A stretch of DNA of 64,000 bases from Clostridium hydrogenum (GCF_021432385.1 NZ_JAEACT010000003.1:868001-932000); one strand, 5' to 3'. Positions 52,898-63,205 are shown, numbered from the stretch's first letter. The notes: a model not told the origin generated them from the letters alone. A program made the numbers and translations.

Positions 52898-53851
52898 TTA
52901 TTTACCTTCCTTTCTAATTTCTTCTGCAATTTTTTCTATCCTTCTAAGTCTATGATTAACCCCAGACTTTCCAACTGGCGGCTCAAGCATCTTACCTAAT
53001 TCCTTTAAAGACTCATCAGGGTAATTTAATCTAAGCTCTGCAATTTCTCTTAAATTTTCAGGAAGTCTCGCAAGTCCTAATTCACTCTCTATAAGCTTTA
53101 TGCTTTCAACTTGCCTTACTGAAGCGTTAACCGTTTTACTTAAGTTTGCAGTTTCGCAATTAACAAGCCTATTTACATTATTTCTCATTTCCTTCATTAT
53201 TCTTACATTTTCAAAATCAAGTAAACTAGAATGAGCCCCTATAATATTTAACAAATCTACTATCTGCTCCCCTTCTTTTATATAAACAACATAACTGCTT
53301 TTTCTTTTAATCATTTTAGAACTTAAATTATATGTATTTATAAGCTTACTTAAATCTGCTGCATAATCTTCATCATGAGTAACAAATTCAAGGTGATATG
53401 TCTTTTCTGGATTGCTCACGCTTCCGCCGCCTAAAAATGCTCCTCTTATGTACATTCGTATACTTAAATCATCCGAAATTATTTCTTCTGGAATATTATA
53501 ATTTAATTGTATTAAACCTTTTGTGTCTTTAAGAATTCCTACTTCTTTTAGAAAATTTCTTACTCCCATTTCTTCTGTTATGCAAGCTATATATACATTA
53601 TTTTTCTTTAGTGAATTACTTTTTCTTACCATAAGTTCTGTGTGTATCGAAAAATGCTCTTTAAGCAATTTAAAGATAAGTCTACCTATAGCCGGATTTT
53701 CAGTTACAACTTTAAAGCTTATTTTATCATTACCCTCCAGAGACAAAGTTCCACTTGATTTCATTATCGCTGATAAAATAGCTGTAGCTTCCTTATGATT
53801 ATATTCACTATATCTGCATACCTCACTTTTAACTTTTGATGAAAATGACAT
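52898..53851 (-). CDS. whiA: WhiA, DNA-binding regulator
   Basis: 317 residues: an N-terminal two-part LAGLIDADG-like fold (AYIRGAFLGGGSVSNPEKTY is the degenerate homing-endonuclease motif) and a C-terminal helix-turn-helix (LARLPENLREIAELRLNY, SLKELGKMLEPPVGKSGVNH). It influences cell division and, in actinomycetes, sporulation; it has no nuclease activity. It is third in the rapZ-yvcK-whiA trio conserved across Firmicutes. GGAG precedes the ATG. Confidence 0.96.
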   Translation of the reverse strand: MSFSSKVKSEVCRYSEYNHKEATAILSAIMKSSGTLSLEGNDKISFKVVTENPAIGRLIFKLLKEHFSIHTELMVRKSNSLKKNNVYIACITEEMGVRNFLKEVGILKDTKGLIQLNYNIPEEIISDDLSIRMYIRGAFLGGGSVSNPEKTYHLEFVTHDEDYAADLSKLINTYNLSSKMIKRKSSYVVYIKEGEQIVDLLNIIGAHSSLLDFENVRIMKEMRNNVNRLVNCETANLSKTVNASVRQVESIKLIESELGLARLPENLREIAELRLNYPDESLKELGKMLEPPVGKSGVNHRLRRIEKIAEEIRKEGK

Positions 53852-53855
53852 ATTA

Positions 53856-55202
53856 TTACTCCTCGTTATTACTAACCTTATTATCTTTTAATCTTTGTGA
53901 TAAATAGAAATATTCTACTATCTTCTTTTTATCATAGAATAATTTCTTATCCATAATAGTTTCTACTAAAATTGCTGCAAGTTTATCAGAATCATGTCTT
54001 ACCAATCCGTCTTTTATTTTTATAAAGTTTCCTTGTATCATTTCTACGCCTATTTTATTGAGTTCTTTTTCGTCTATTTTTACAAGCTCAGAAGTTTTTT
54101 CAAAATACTTTCCCTTAAGCTTTTCATCAATTCCACCTACATTTACAAGTGTATAATCTACAACCTTCCCACCCGTATGCTTAAATATGGCTTTAATATG
54201 GTCAGATACGCTAAATTCATCTGTTTCTCCTGGCTGTGTCATTATATTGGAAACGTATAATTTAAGTGCTTTTGTTTTTTGAAGTGCCGCTCCAACCTCC
54301 TTAACTAATAAGTTTGGAATAACACTTGTATATAAGCTTCCAGGTCCAAGTATTACGGCATCTGCTTCCCTTATCGCTTGTATTGTTTCACCTATTGCCT
54401 TTGCATTTTCTGGTTCTATAAACACTCTATCTACTGGACTTTCATACATAATTGCAGCTTCTGGTATATTTGATTCTCCCTCAACTACAACACCATTTTT
54501 TAATTTTGCCTTTAATACTACATCATCTAGGGTAACTGGAATTACTTTTCCTGTTACTGCGAGTACAGAACTCATCTTTTGAACCGCCTCTTCAAAATTA
54601 CAAGAAATTCCATCCATAGCTGCAAGAAATAAATTACCAAAGCTTTGGTTCTTAAGTCTTCCATCTTTAAATCTGTATTGAAGTAGCTCTTCCATAAGTG
54701 GCTCTGTATCAGATAATGCAAGCAGGCAATTTCTTATATCACCAGGTGGTAAGATTCCTAAGTCCTCTCTCAAATCTCCAGAACCACCACCATCATCTGC
54801 AACAGTTACAATAGCTGTTATATTAGAAGTATAGTTTTTTAGTCCACGAAGCATGGTAGATAATCCTGTTCCACCTCCGATTGCAACTATTTTAGGTCCT
54901 TTTACAAGAAGCCTTTTTTCATATATCAAATTACTCAATCTTCTAGAATCTATAGATACATTTAGATATCCTTTATTTATAAGCACTATTATTGATTTCA
55001 TTCCAAGCGTAACTGAAACATATAGAATAAAAACACCTGCCACAATTAAGAAACCATAAAAAGCTTTATAATAAATGCTGTAATATATTCCTTTATTCAT
55101 AAATTCAATAAGGGCAAAGGAAATGAGCATTATACCCATTATTCCAAGCATAACCCACCGTTTGATCTTAATTCCAGGCTTTATCCAATCTACAAATTTC
55201 AT
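53856..55202 (-). CDS. yvcK: YvcK/gluconeogenesis factor, CofD-like
   Basis: 448 residues, longer than B. subtilis YvcK because two N-terminal membrane helices (about 15-75) precede the CofD-like domain. The nucleotide-sugar site is visible in [19 protein letters not shown] and [20 protein letters not shown], with [12 protein letters not shown]. YvcK is needed for growth on gluconeogenic carbon and affects PBP1 placement, binding UDP-sugars. It overlaps the rapZ stop by four bases. Confidence 0.95.
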   Translation of the reverse strand: MKFVDWIKPGIKIKRWVMLGIMGIMLISFALIEFMNKGIYYSIYYKAFYGFLIVAGVFILYVSVTLGMKSIIVLINKGYLNVSIDSRRLSNLIYEKRLLVKGPKIVAIGGGTGLSTMLRGLKNYTSNITAIVTVADDGGGSGDLREDLGILPPGDIRNCLLALSDTEPLMEELLQYRFKDGRLKNQSFGNLFLAAMDGISCNFEEAVQKMSSVLAVTGKVIPVTLDDVVLKAKLKNGVVVEGESNIPEAAIMYESPVDRVFIEPENAKAIGETIQAIREADAVILGPGSLYTSVIPNLLVKEVGAALQKTKALKLYVSNIMTQPGETDEFSVSDHIKAIFKHTGGKVVDYTLVNVGGIDEKLKGKYFEKTSELVKIDEKELNKIGVEMIQGNFIKIKDGLVRHDSDKLAAILVETIMDKKLFYDKKKIVEYFYLSQRLKDNKVSNNEE

Positions 55203-56083
55203 AGTTTTTTACCACCTTTATTAACATCCTCATTAATATCTCTATGGTCAATATTTACTATGTTTCCATCATCTTTTAACCTTTTGTAAATTTCATTAGC
55301 TATGGTTACAGATCTATGTCTTCCCCCTGTACATCCAATGGCAACAATAAGCTGCCTTTTACCTTCTTTTAAGTAATGTGGTATTAAAAATTTAAGCATA
55401 TCTTCTAGTTTATCAATAAAAGCATTTGTCTGTGGAAAGGATTTTACATAATCACTTACCGGTGCTTCATTACCAGAATAATGTTTTAGTTCTGGTATAT
55501 AAAAAGGATTAGGTAAAAATCTAACGTCAAAAACAAGATCAGAATCAACAGGAATTCCATACTTAAATCCAAAAGATAATACTGTTATAATGAGCTCTGT
55601 TTCAACTTGCCCTTCTTCCCTGTAAATCGAAGTTATTTTTTCTTTAAGTTCTCTAGTTGCAAGCTTTGATGTATCAATAATATCATTTGCTCTGTCACGA
55701 ATTTCTTCTAATTTCTTTCTTTCAAGCGATATTCCGTTTAAAATTCTTCCTTCTGGTGCTAAAGGATGCTTTCTTCTTGACTCTTTATATCTTTTAATTA
55801 AAACCTCATCAGACGCATCTAAAAATAAAATTTCATATTCATAACCATTGTTTTTTAGATAATCCAAACTAACAAAAAGATCATCGAAGAACTTTCCGCC
55901 TCTTATATCTATTACAAGCGCTATTTTATCTATTTTTCCTTTAGTTTCAAAACATGCTTCTGCAAATTTAGGTATAAGTGTTGGAGGCAGATTATCTACA
56001 CAAAAGTATCCTAAATCTTCAAGGCTCCTTACTGCTTGCGTTTTTCCAGCTCCTGATAATCCTGTTACAATGACAAATCTCAT
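55199..56083 (-). CDS. rapZ: RapZ/YvcJ nucleotide-binding protein
   Basis: 294 residues. Walker [12 protein letters not shown] at the N-terminus, Walker B-like [12 protein letters not shown], and the conserved C-terminal RapZ region [18 protein letters not shown]. In E. coli it adapts RNase E to the GlmZ small RNA; in Firmicutes it binds nucleotides and affects competence. First gene of the conserved trio. Confidence 0.95.
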   Translation of the reverse strand: MRFVIVTGLSGAGKTQAVRSLEDLGYFCVDNLPPTLIPKFAEACFETKGKIDKIALVIDIRGGKFFDDLFVSLDYLKNNGYEYEILFLDASDEVLIKRYKESRRKHPLAPEGRILNGISLERKKLEEIRDRANDIIDTSKLATRELKEKITSIYREEGQVETELIITVLSFGFKYGIPVDSDLVFDVRFLPNPFYIPELKHYSGNEAPVSDYVKSFPQTNAFIDKLEDMLKFLIPHYLKEGKRQLIVAIGCTGGRHRSVTIANEIYKRLKDDGNIVNIDHRDINEDVNKGGKKL

Positions 56084-56133
56084 TTTAACACATCCCCCTT
56101 CGCATTCTTCTTTATGTATATTTAACCTATTAA

Positions 56134-56185
56134 AGATAAGCCATCGTGAAACTTAAAGTTTATTTGTAGTCAAACTGGTTTCACT
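56134..56185. repeat. R1 repeat, truncated copy F
   Basis: Only the left half matches: AGATAAGCCATCGTGAAACTT then AAAGTTTATTTGTA, after which the palindrome collapses into TCAAACTGGTTTCACTCT just before the murB stop. The second half appears deleted, leaving a partial element between murB and rapZ. Confidence 0.65.
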
Positions 56186-57103
56186 CTACTTTTCTTCTCC
56201 AATAATTCTAACTTCTGTATCGAGATTTACATCATATTTACTTTTAACTGTTTTTTGAACAAAATGAATTAAGTCTAATATATCCTTAGCTGTTGCATTT
56301 TCTTTGTTAATAATAAACCCAGAATGTTTTTCGGAAACCTGTGCTCCGCCGATACTTACGCCTTTAAGTCCACTGTCCTCTATAAGCTTAGCTGCAAAAA
56401 ATCCTTCTGGTCTCTTAAAAGTGCTGCCTGCTGATGGATACTCAAGTGGCTGTTTTTCTCTTCTTCGCCTCATTAAATCGCTAATCCTTCCAGCAATTTT
56501 TTCGTACTCACCTTTTTTAAGTTTAAAAGTTGCTTCTAAAACAATATAGTTTTTTTTAAGTACAACACTCGTTCTATATCCAAGTTCAAGTTGATCCTTA
56601 GTGAGTTTCATAACTTTACCTTTATGATCTACAACTGTTACTGTGTCTATAATATCTGCTATTTCACCATTATATGCACCTGCATTCATTGCAATTGCTC
56701 CACCAATAGTACCTGGTATTCCGCATGCAAATTCAAATCCAGTTAAACTAGCATCTCTAGATTTTAGGCTTACCTCACCAATTGCAGCTCCACTTTGAAC
56801 TATAATTTCTTCACCATTAATATTTATACCATTAAGCTTAGACAATTTTATGGCAACTCCCCTTATTCCCCCATCCCTAACAAGAAGATTGGAACCATTT
56901 CCTATTATATAATATGGAATTTTTCTTTCTTCACACAATCCTATAACCTTACTAACTTCTTCATAAGTTTCAGGCTTTACTAGTAAATCCACTGCTCCAC
57001 CCACTTTAAAGGATGTGTATTTTTTCATAGGAGCATTTAGTTCCACGTTCTCATTTTTTATATAGTTACTAATTTCCGCCACAAAATCTTGAATATAATT
57101 CAT
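56186..57103 (-). CDS. murB: UDP-N-acetylenolpyruvoylglucosamine reductase MurB
   Basis: 305 residues from the ATG nine bases after GAGGAG; a TTG five codons upstream opens the frame but lies inside the ribosome site. FAD-binding motifs [17 protein letters not shown] and [18 protein letters not shown]; type IIa-like C-terminus with [16 protein letters not shown] (catalytic Ser) and [11 protein letters not shown]. Reduces the enolpyruvyl group of UDP-GlcNAc-enolpyruvate in peptidoglycan synthesis, using NADPH in the cytosol. Confidence 0.96.
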   Translation of the reverse strand: MNYIQDFVAEISNYIKNENVELNAPMKKYTSFKVGGAVDLLVKPETYEEVSKVIGLCEERKIPYYIIGNGSNLLVRDGGIRGVAIKLSKLNGININGEEIIVQSGAAIGEVSLKSRDASLTGFEFACGIPGTIGGAIAMNAGAYNGEIADIIDTVTVVDHKGKVMKLTKDQLELGYRTSVVLKKNYIVLEATFKLKKGEYEKIAGRISDLMRRRREKQPLEYPSAGSTFKRPEGFFAAKLIEDSGLKGVSIGGAQVSEKHSGFIINKENATAKDILDLIHFVQKTVKSKYDVNLDTEVRIIGEEK

Positions 57104-57178
57104 AGTACATCTCCTCAAAATATTAATATAAAGTTAGTATATGACATCTTAAAAAAAATAACAAGTCTAAGGACACTA

Positions 57179-57904
57179 TTAACCTAATTTCCCCTTACTT
57201 TTTAAGTATTCCATTATTTTATTTTCATCTGTATTCATAATTAATTCTTCTTTTACATTAGCTGCTTTAATTATTTGTTCTGCTTTATCAAATTTTCCTA
57301 TATTAAATGATATGTGAGAATCAGTTCCTAATATTACCTTAACTCCATTCTCATTGCAAGCTTTAGCTATCTTTATACAATTTTCTAAACTACCTTCTCT
57401 TGAACCATTTAAAGAACCGTTATTTATTTCTATAAGTGTATTTGTAACCTTAGCCTTTTTTACAATTGCTTCAATATCTACTGGGAAAATAGGATTTCCT
57501 AAATGGCCTAATATATCGATGCTTCTATTATTCATCGCATTTAGAACTGCCATAGTATTTACTTCCTTCGTACTTGGAAACGGCTTAAAGCATACATCAT
57601 GTAAACTTGCAATTATTAAATCCAATCTTTCTTGAATACGCTCTGGTATATCAATGTTACCATCTACATCCATTATGTTTGCCTCGCAGCCTCTAAGTAT
57701 TTTAACCCCATATAATTCTCTAGGTATGTTTCTCATATTACTAAAATAAAATATATGCGGGCCACCAGGCATACAAGGACCATGTTCTGTAGTTCCAAGT
57801 ACCTTTATTCCATTTATTGAAGCTTGCTTTACATTCTCTAGCAATGTAGTATACGCATGACCGCTTACTATGCTATGTGTATGTAAATCTATAACATATT
57901 TCAA
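57179..57904 (-). CDS. PHP-domain phosphatase (YcdX-like)
   Basis: 241 residues. Metal-binding motifs of the PHP fold: DLHTHSIVSGHAYTTL, GTTEHGPCMPGGPH, LRGCEANIMDVDG, IIASLHDVCF, ILGHLGNP and LGTDSHISFN, giving a trinuclear zinc or manganese site as in E. coli YcdX. Probably a phosphatase of small phosphorylated metabolites; the substrate is not evident. It begins with TTG after AAGGAG, right behind uvrC. Confidence 0.9.
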   Translation of the reverse strand: MKYVIDLHTHSIVSGHAYTTLLENVKQASINGIKVLGTTEHGPCMPGGPHIFYFSNMRNIPRELYGVKILRGCEANIMDVDGNIDIPERIQERLDLIIASLHDVCFKPFPSTKEVNTMAVLNAMNNRSIDILGHLGNPIFPVDIEAIVKKAKVTNTLIEINNGSLNGSREGSLENCIKIAKACNENGVKVILGTDSHISFNIGKFDKAEQIIKAANVKEELIMNTDENKIMEYLKSKGKLG

Positions 57905-57908
57905 AATA

Positions 57909-59783
57909 TCACTCCTTGTTGCTATTCTTTTTAAAGTAACTTATTATACTTTCTGCTGCCTTCTTATTAATTGATGGTGTTTCTAAAAGTTCATTAAAAG
58001 AAGCCCTTCTTATATTATCTATACTTTGAAACTTTTTCAATAGTTCTTTTCTTCTTCTATCTCCTACATTAGGTATATCATCCAACACTGAGTGAAGTAC
58101 TCTTCTATCTCTTAAGGTTCTATGGTATGTAATTGCAAATCTATGTACCTCATCTTGAATTCTTGTAATAAAGTGCATAATTTCAGAGTTTCCCTTTATG
58201 TAGATTTCATTATTATTATATATTATTCCTCTTGTATTGTGTTTGTCATCCTTAACCATACCACAAACTGGAATATCTATATTAAATTCTTTTAGTACTT
58301 CCAAGGCTATATTTACTTGACCTTTTCCTCCGTCCATTAATATCAAGTTGGGGAATACAGAAAACTTTCCCGCACTTAAAGAAATTTCACTATTAGCAAT
58401 AGCTTTTACTTCATCAAGTCCGTGTTTAAATCTTCTAGTTAAAATTTCGCGCATACTTTCATAATCATTAGCACCTTTTACAGAATTTATTTTAAATCTT
58501 CTATAATCACTGTTTTTTGCTTTCCCATTTTCAAATACAATCATAGAACCAACAGAATCTACACCTTGTATGTTTGAAATATCATAGGCCTCTATTCTAG
58601 TAGGCATTTCGTCAAGTTCAAGAAGCTCAGCTAATTTTTCAATTACATTTATATTATTTTTCTTGTCACTAAGTAATTTTAGCTTGAATTGCTCAAGCAT
58701 AATTTTTGAATTTCTCCCTACCATATCAAGCAATTCTTTTTTTTCGCCTTTTTGCGGTACCTTGAGATTTACCCTTGAGCCTCTTTTCATAGAAAGCCAC
58801 TGCTCTAGAAGTTCATTATCTACAATGCCTGGAATATAAATATCCTTAGGTATATATGCAGTTCCACCATAAAACTCCTTTATAAATTCAGCTATAATCT
58901 CTTCACCTTGCTGCCCTTTAGTGTTTTCAAAGGTAAAATGTTCTCTTCCAACAATTTTTCCAGCACGTATAAAGAATATCTGAACACAACTATCGTTATC
59001 ATCACTATATATATTAATAAAATCTTCATCATCAAAATTATTACTTATTATCTTTTGCTTTTCCATTACTGTCTCTGCCGCTCTTATTTTATCTCTATAG
59101 CTTGCTGCTTTTTCAAATTCCAACTCTTCTGATGCTTTAGCCATTTTGCTTTTAAGCTCATTTATAACAGCACTATCTCTTCCAGACAGCAGTGAAACAA
59201 CGTTTTTTATTAATTCTCCATATTCAGCTTTACTTATAAGTCCTGCACATGGTGCGTTACAGCGTTTTATTTGATAGTTAAGACAAGGTCTTATTTTTTC
59301 TTGACCTTCCTTTATAGTCATTTTGCAGGTTCTAAGTGGGAATATCTTTTTTATCAAATCCATTGTTTCATAAATAGCAGATACATTTGGATAAGGACCA
59401 TAATACTTAGACCCATCTTTTACCTTCATCCTTGTAATAATAACTCTCGGAAAATCTTCATTTACTGTAACCTTAATAAAAGGATAATGTTTATCATCTT
59501 TAAGTAATATATTATATCTAGGCTTATATTTTTTTATAAGATTACATTCTAAAATAAGTGCTTCCATTTCTGAATCTGTAACTATATATTCAAATTCAGC
59601 AATATTTTTCACCATAGCCTTAACTTTTTCAGAATGATTTTTAGAGCTTTGGAAATATTGTCTAACTCTATTCTTTAATATTTTAGCCTTTCCAACATAT
59701 ATGATTTCACCAAGAGAATTCTTCATAAGATACACTCCTGGCTTATCAGGAAGAATCTTTAATTGATATTGAAAGTCAAACAT
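57909..59783 (-). CDS. uvrC: excinuclease ABC subunit C
   Basis: 624 residues. The GIY-YIG nuclease domain (KPGVYLMKNSLGEIIYVGKA) makes the 3' incision; a UVR domain (FEKAASYRDKIRAAETVM) binds UvrB; the RNase H-like domain (MIVFENGKAKNSDYRRFKI, LILMDGGKGQVNIALEVLK) makes the 5' cut; tandem HhH motifs close the protein. The Cys pair CLNYQIKRCNAPC is the known iron-sulfur site region. Nucleotide excision repair with UvrA and UvrB. GGAGGG precedes the ATG. Confidence 0.97.
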   Translation of the reverse strand: MFDFQYQLKILPDKPGVYLMKNSLGEIIYVGKAKILKNRVRQYFQSSKNHSEKVKAMVKNIAEFEYIVTDSEMEALILECNLIKKYKPRYNILLKDDKHYPFIKVTVNEDFPRVIITRMKVKDGSKYYGPYPNVSAIYETMDLIKKIFPLRTCKMTIKEGQEKIRPCLNYQIKRCNAPCAGLISKAEYGELIKNVVSLLSGRDSAVINELKSKMAKASEELEFEKAASYRDKIRAAETVMEKQKIISNNFDDEDFINIYSDDNDSCVQIFFIRAGKIVGREHFTFENTKGQQGEEIIAEFIKEFYGGTAYIPKDIYIPGIVDNELLEQWLSMKRGSRVNLKVPQKGEKKELLDMVGRNSKIMLEQFKLKLLSDKKNNINVIEKLAELLELDEMPTRIEAYDISNIQGVDSVGSMIVFENGKAKNSDYRRFKINSVKGANDYESMREILTRRFKHGLDEVKAIANSEISLSAGKFSVFPNLILMDGGKGQVNIALEVLKEFNIDIPVCGMVKDDKHNTRGIIYNNNEIYIKGNSEIMHFITRIQDEVHRFAITYHRTLRDRRVLHSVLDDIPNVGDRRRKELLKKFQSIDNIRRASFNELLETPSINKKAAESIISYFKKNSNKE

Positions 59784-59802
59784 AATAACCCTCCTTAGAA
59801 GA

Positions 59803-59991
59803 AGAGTACAGTTGACAGAGTACAGAGTACAGTGATGGTTAATTTTCTACTGAGCAGAAAATTTTACAACTTAATGGGCTATCGCCCAAACCTATCCGTT
59901 TATACATTTTTTCTGCAAGTTCAAAGATTTACCTGACGCGAGGAAGGTAAATCCTCCTTCACTGTACTCCGTACTCTGTACTCTGTACTCT
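59803..59991. repeat. R2 inverted-repeat element, copy 5
   Basis: Ends AGAGTACAGTTGACAGAGTA and a matching right end of CTGTACTCTG units. Interior stems TTTCTACTGAGCAGAAAA, TGGGCTATCGCCCA and GATTTACCTGACGCGAGGAA with GGTAAATC. Located between uvrC and the PBP gene; the last bases overlap the TAG stop of the PBP gene. Confidence 0.88.
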
Positions 59992-61435
59992 ATTTTAAAG
60001 CGCTTTGCATAACTCCTGAAGCAATCTTTGCTGCTGCTATTCCGCCCTGTCCTCCGTCTTCTACAATTACTGCAACGGCAATTTTAGGGTTATCGTAAGG
60101 TGCAAATCCAATAAACCAAGAATGAGGGGGTGCGGGTTTACCATTTTCCATATGATCGGCAGTTCCTGTTTTACCTGAAACTTCAACACCTTCTATGGCT
60201 GCATTTGCTCCTGTTCCTTCTGCTACAACAGTTCTCATAAAGCTTTTCATGGTTGAAGCTATATCACTAGAAATTATTTGCCCATTACTTTCAGGATCTA
60301 TAGTCGAAACTATGTCTCCATCACTAGTTAATATTTGTTTAACCAGATGAGGCTTCATCATTATTCCATTATCTGCAATAGTACTTGCTACAAGTGCCAT
60401 TTGCATTGGAGTTGCAAGGACACTACTTTGACCTATTGCACTTTGAGCCATATTGCCCTTTTCATAGCTTTTTAGCGTAGGGAATTTACTATTATCTATT
60501 ATGATACCATCAGCAGGTGTATTTCTATTAAAATAAAAATCTTCAGCTGTCTTCTTAAGATTTTCATTTCCTAGTTCCAGTCCTAAGGTACCAAATACAA
60601 AGTTACTTGATTTCACGTAGGCATTTTTAAAATTAATTTCACCATTTACTTCACCATCAAAATTGCTTAAGGATTCCTTTGAATTAAATACAAGCACTCC
60701 AGTATCATTAAAAGTCTTATTTTGAATTCCCGGTATATTCTCAAGAGCACTTACAGCTGTTATTGTCTTAAAGGTAGATCCTGGCGGATAAAGCCCAGAA
60801 ACAGCTCTATTTAGAAGTGGCCTATCTGGATTACTGTTTAAAGAAGACCAATTTGCCTTTAATGCACTATCGTTAGGGTCAAAGGAAGGTTTTGAAACCA
60901 TAGCAAGTATTTCACCAGTTCTAGGATCTAATGCAACAACTGCACCTTTCTTATCCCCAAGCATATCTGAAGCTTGTTTTTGTACGTTATAATTCAAGGT
61001 AGTAATTAGGTTATCTCCCTTTTTCTCCTGTGGTTCAAGATTACCTTTTGTTTTTATAAGATCTGTAATAAATTGTTTTAAGCTTTCATCTTTTGACCCC
61101 ATTAAATATTGATCATATTTAGCTTCAAGTCCTGTTATTCCATACTGAGGATTTACATAACCTAGTACATGTGAAAATAAATCTCCATATGCATATTCTC
61201 TCTTTTGATTTAAAGTATCAACTCTTTCACTTTTTGTTAAAGCTACCTTATTTCTATCGTATATTGTTCCTCTTAAAACTTCATTTCTTTTTGCCCATAA
61301 TCTTTTATTATCTGCATTATTAACTATTTTAGGTCCTGTAATTATTTCAAAATACGTTACATATGAAATTGTCACTATAAAAAATAGTATAAAGACAAAC
61401 ATTACTTTTTTTATATTATTTGAAATATCGTTCAT
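59990..61435 (-). CDS. class B penicillin-binding protein
   Basis: 481 residues: one N-terminal membrane helix, a short dimerisation region (LRGTIYDRNKVALTKSERVD) and a transpeptidase domain with S220-T-F-K223 in YPPGSTFKTITAVSA, SSNF (SxN) near 275 and SGKTGTADHM (KTG). It crosslinks peptidoglycan. It is shorter than FtsI or PBP2 and is coupled to the adjacent FtsW/RodA-type gene, its probable glycosyltransferase partner. Its stop codon coincides with the end of repeat R2 copy 5. Confidence 0.93.
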   Translation of the reverse strand: MNDISNNIKKVMFVFILFFIVTISYVTYFEIITGPKIVNNADNKRLWAKRNEVLRGTIYDRNKVALTKSERVDTLNQKREYAYGDLFSHVLGYVNPQYGITGLEAKYDQYLMGSKDESLKQFITDLIKTKGNLEPQEKKGDNLITTLNYNVQKQASDMLGDKKGAVVALDPRTGEILAMVSKPSFDPNDSALKANWSSLNSNPDRPLLNRAVSGLYPPGSTFKTITAVSALENIPGIQNKTFNDTGVLVFNSKESLSNFDGEVNGEINFKNAYVKSSNFVFGTLGLELGNENLKKTAEDFYFNRNTPADGIIIDNSKFPTLKSYEKGNMAQSAIGQSSVLATPMQMALVASTIADNGIMMKPHLVKQILTSDGDIVSTIDPESNGQIISSDIASTMKSFMRTVVAEGTGANAAIEGVEVSGKTGTADHMENGKPAPPHSWFIGFAPYDNPKIAVAVIVEDGGQGGIAAAKIASGVMQSALK

Positions 61436-62641
61436 TTATCTTCCTCCCTCTGATATCTTTTGTATTATACCAAGGGCAAAAAATATTATAATCATAGAAC
61501 TTCCACCAGCACTTATAAGCGGCAGCGTTATTCCTGTAAGTGGAATCATTCCTGTAACTCCACCAACTATAACTATAACCTCTGATGCAATCATCGCACT
61601 ATAACCCACTGCTAAAAGCCTTGAGAAATTATCTTCTGCAAAAACAGCTGCACGCATACATCTATAAAACAATAGGAAATACAAAATCATTATTGCAAAA
61701 CCCATAAGTACTCCCATTTCCTCGCAAATAGCTGAAAATATAAAATCAGATTCACTTACTGGAACAAATCCAGGATAGCCTAAGCCAAGTCCTGTACCAG
61801 TTAAGCCTCCCCAAGCAATTGAGTACATAGATTGAACTAATTGATAACTTTGATTTCCTTTATATGGCCAAGGGTTATGCCAAATCATAACTCTTAATCT
61901 TACATGACCAAATAATTTATAACTTATTACAGCCCCTACAGCAAATAAAGCAAAACATATTAATACATATTTTGTTTTTGAGGTTGCTATGTACAGCATT
62001 GTTATAGATATTCCGAAAAATAAAAGAGCAGAGCCCAAGTCATTTTGAAGCACCATAAATCCAAGTGTTACCATTACAATAACTGCTGGCTCTATGAGCT
62101 GTTTAAAATTCTTATAATCTTTTAATGCAGATGCCAAATATGCCACAAAAAATATTTTTGCAAATTCCGATGGCTGAAATCCCATTCCACCAATATAAAC
62201 CCAGTTTTTAGAACCATATTTCATGGTACCAATAAAAGTTGCCATTGCAACAAAAAACAAACAAAATCCCATATAAACGTATTTATATTTTTCATATCTC
62301 TTAAGTTCTGGTAAAAGCACTACCATTAATATAAATATTGCAATACCTGCTATAAACCATATAATTTGTTTTATAGAATACACTGGGTTAAGTCTATAAA
62401 GTATAACTAAGCCTATAGATGATAATATGCATGCAAAAATAAGCACATATTTGTCACCATCCGGATAAAATTTTCTTAATATAAAATGCGAATATCCCAT
62501 TAAAAAGCATATTACAGCACATAATACAAGTGCTCCCGTATCAAAAGGAGTTTTTATTATAAACAAGTTAAAGAAACAAACGAAGCAAAACAAATAAGCA
62601 TATCTTAAAAGCTTCTTTTCATCTTTTACGCTATTATACAT
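61436..62641 (-). CDS. FtsW/RodA/SpoVE-family SEDS glycosyltransferase
   Basis: 401 residues with about ten membrane helices. SEDS features are QKNDLG-type MVLQNDLGSALLFFGI, the WHNPWPYKGNQSYQLVQSMY segment, GLTGTGLGLGYP, VPVSESDFIFSAICEEMG and IPLTGITLPLISAGGSSM. It polymerises lipid II into glycan strands. The gene abuts the class B PBP start, forming the usual SEDS-PBP pair. Whether it serves division, elongation or sporulation cannot be told; the pairing outside the division cluster favours a RodA-like or accessory role. Confidence 0.93.
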   Translation of the reverse strand: MYNSVKDEKKLLRYAYLFCFVCFFNLFIIKTPFDTGALVLCAVICFLMGYSHFILRKFYPDGDKYVLIFACILSSIGLVILYRLNPVYSIKQIIWFIAGIAIFILMVVLLPELKRYEKYKYVYMGFCLFFVAMATFIGTMKYGSKNWVYIGGMGFQPSEFAKIFFVAYLASALKDYKNFKQLIEPAVIVMVTLGFMVLQNDLGSALLFFGISITMLYIATSKTKYVLICFALFAVGAVISYKLFGHVRLRVMIWHNPWPYKGNQSYQLVQSMYSIAWGGLTGTGLGLGYPGFVPVSESDFIFSAICEEMGVLMGFAIMILYFLLFYRCMRAAVFAEDNFSRLLAVGYSAMIASEVIVIVGGVTGMIPLTGITLPLISAGGSSMIIIFFALGIIQKISEGGR

Positions 62642-62651
62642 AGTTTATCAC

Positions 62652-63071
62652 CTACCCTATTACCTTAAATACAGCACTTCCTATTTTTATTTCATCACCA
62701 ACTCTTACATAAGTCTTTTTCTCAACTTTTTCATCATTTAACAAAGTACCATTTGTACTATTTAAGTCTTCCAAAACATAATCAGTATTTCTAAGATAAA
62801 TCCTTGCATGGTGTCCAGATACATAGCTTTCTTTAAGAACTACAGAATTATCATCTCTTCTCCCTAAAGTAACCTCTCTGCCAATTGGTATTACAGATCC
62901 TTCTCTTAAATTTTCGTTGGTTCCAGACTGCATAACTTCAAGTCCAAAAGTCTTTTTCCTTGGCGCCTTTTTTGATCCACCATTTTTTATATCTTTATAC
63001 ATTATTCTTAACGCAAAAAGAATTATTATGTAAACTATGCCAATAATTACAACTTTAAAAATCAAACTCAT
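62652..63071 (-). CDS. membrane-anchored FHA-domain protein
   Basis: About 139 residues from the ATG that begins the membrane helix (MSLIFKVVIIGIVYIIILFA); the frame stays open 21 codons further to a GTG beside AGGAAGG, so the start is uncertain. The C-terminal 95 residues are an FHA domain: GREVTLGRRDDNSVVL, ESYVSGHHARIYL, LEDLNSTNGTLLNDEKV. FHA domains bind phosphothreonine. Adjacent to SEDS and PBP genes it probably reports Ser/Thr-kinase signals to cell-wall synthesis (inference). Confidence 0.88.
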   Translation of the reverse strand: MSLIFKVVIIGIVYIIILFALRIMYKDIKNGGSKKAPRKKTFGLEVMQSGTNENLREGSVIPIGREVTLGRRDDNSVVLKESYVSGHHARIYLRNTDYVLEDLNSTNGTLLNDEKVEKKTYVRVGDEIKIGSAVFKVIG

Positions 63072-63167
63072 TTTACTTAAACTATCCCCAATTGAGGCTA
63101 GGTTATACACTTGATGTAAAAACAAACAAAACACCTTCCTATGCTATAATTTTAAATTATAAAACCA

Positions 63168-63197
63168 AAGCTAGCATTTTATTTACTATGCTAGCTT
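63168..63197 (-). terminator. terminator-like hairpin downstream of uvrA
   Basis: Perfect 10-bp stem AAGCTAGCAT / ATGCTAGCTT with a 10-nt loop; on the minus strand a short TTTT follows after GG. It separates uvrA from the FHA gene. Confidence 0.65.
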
Positions 63198-63205
63198 AAG
63201 TACAA

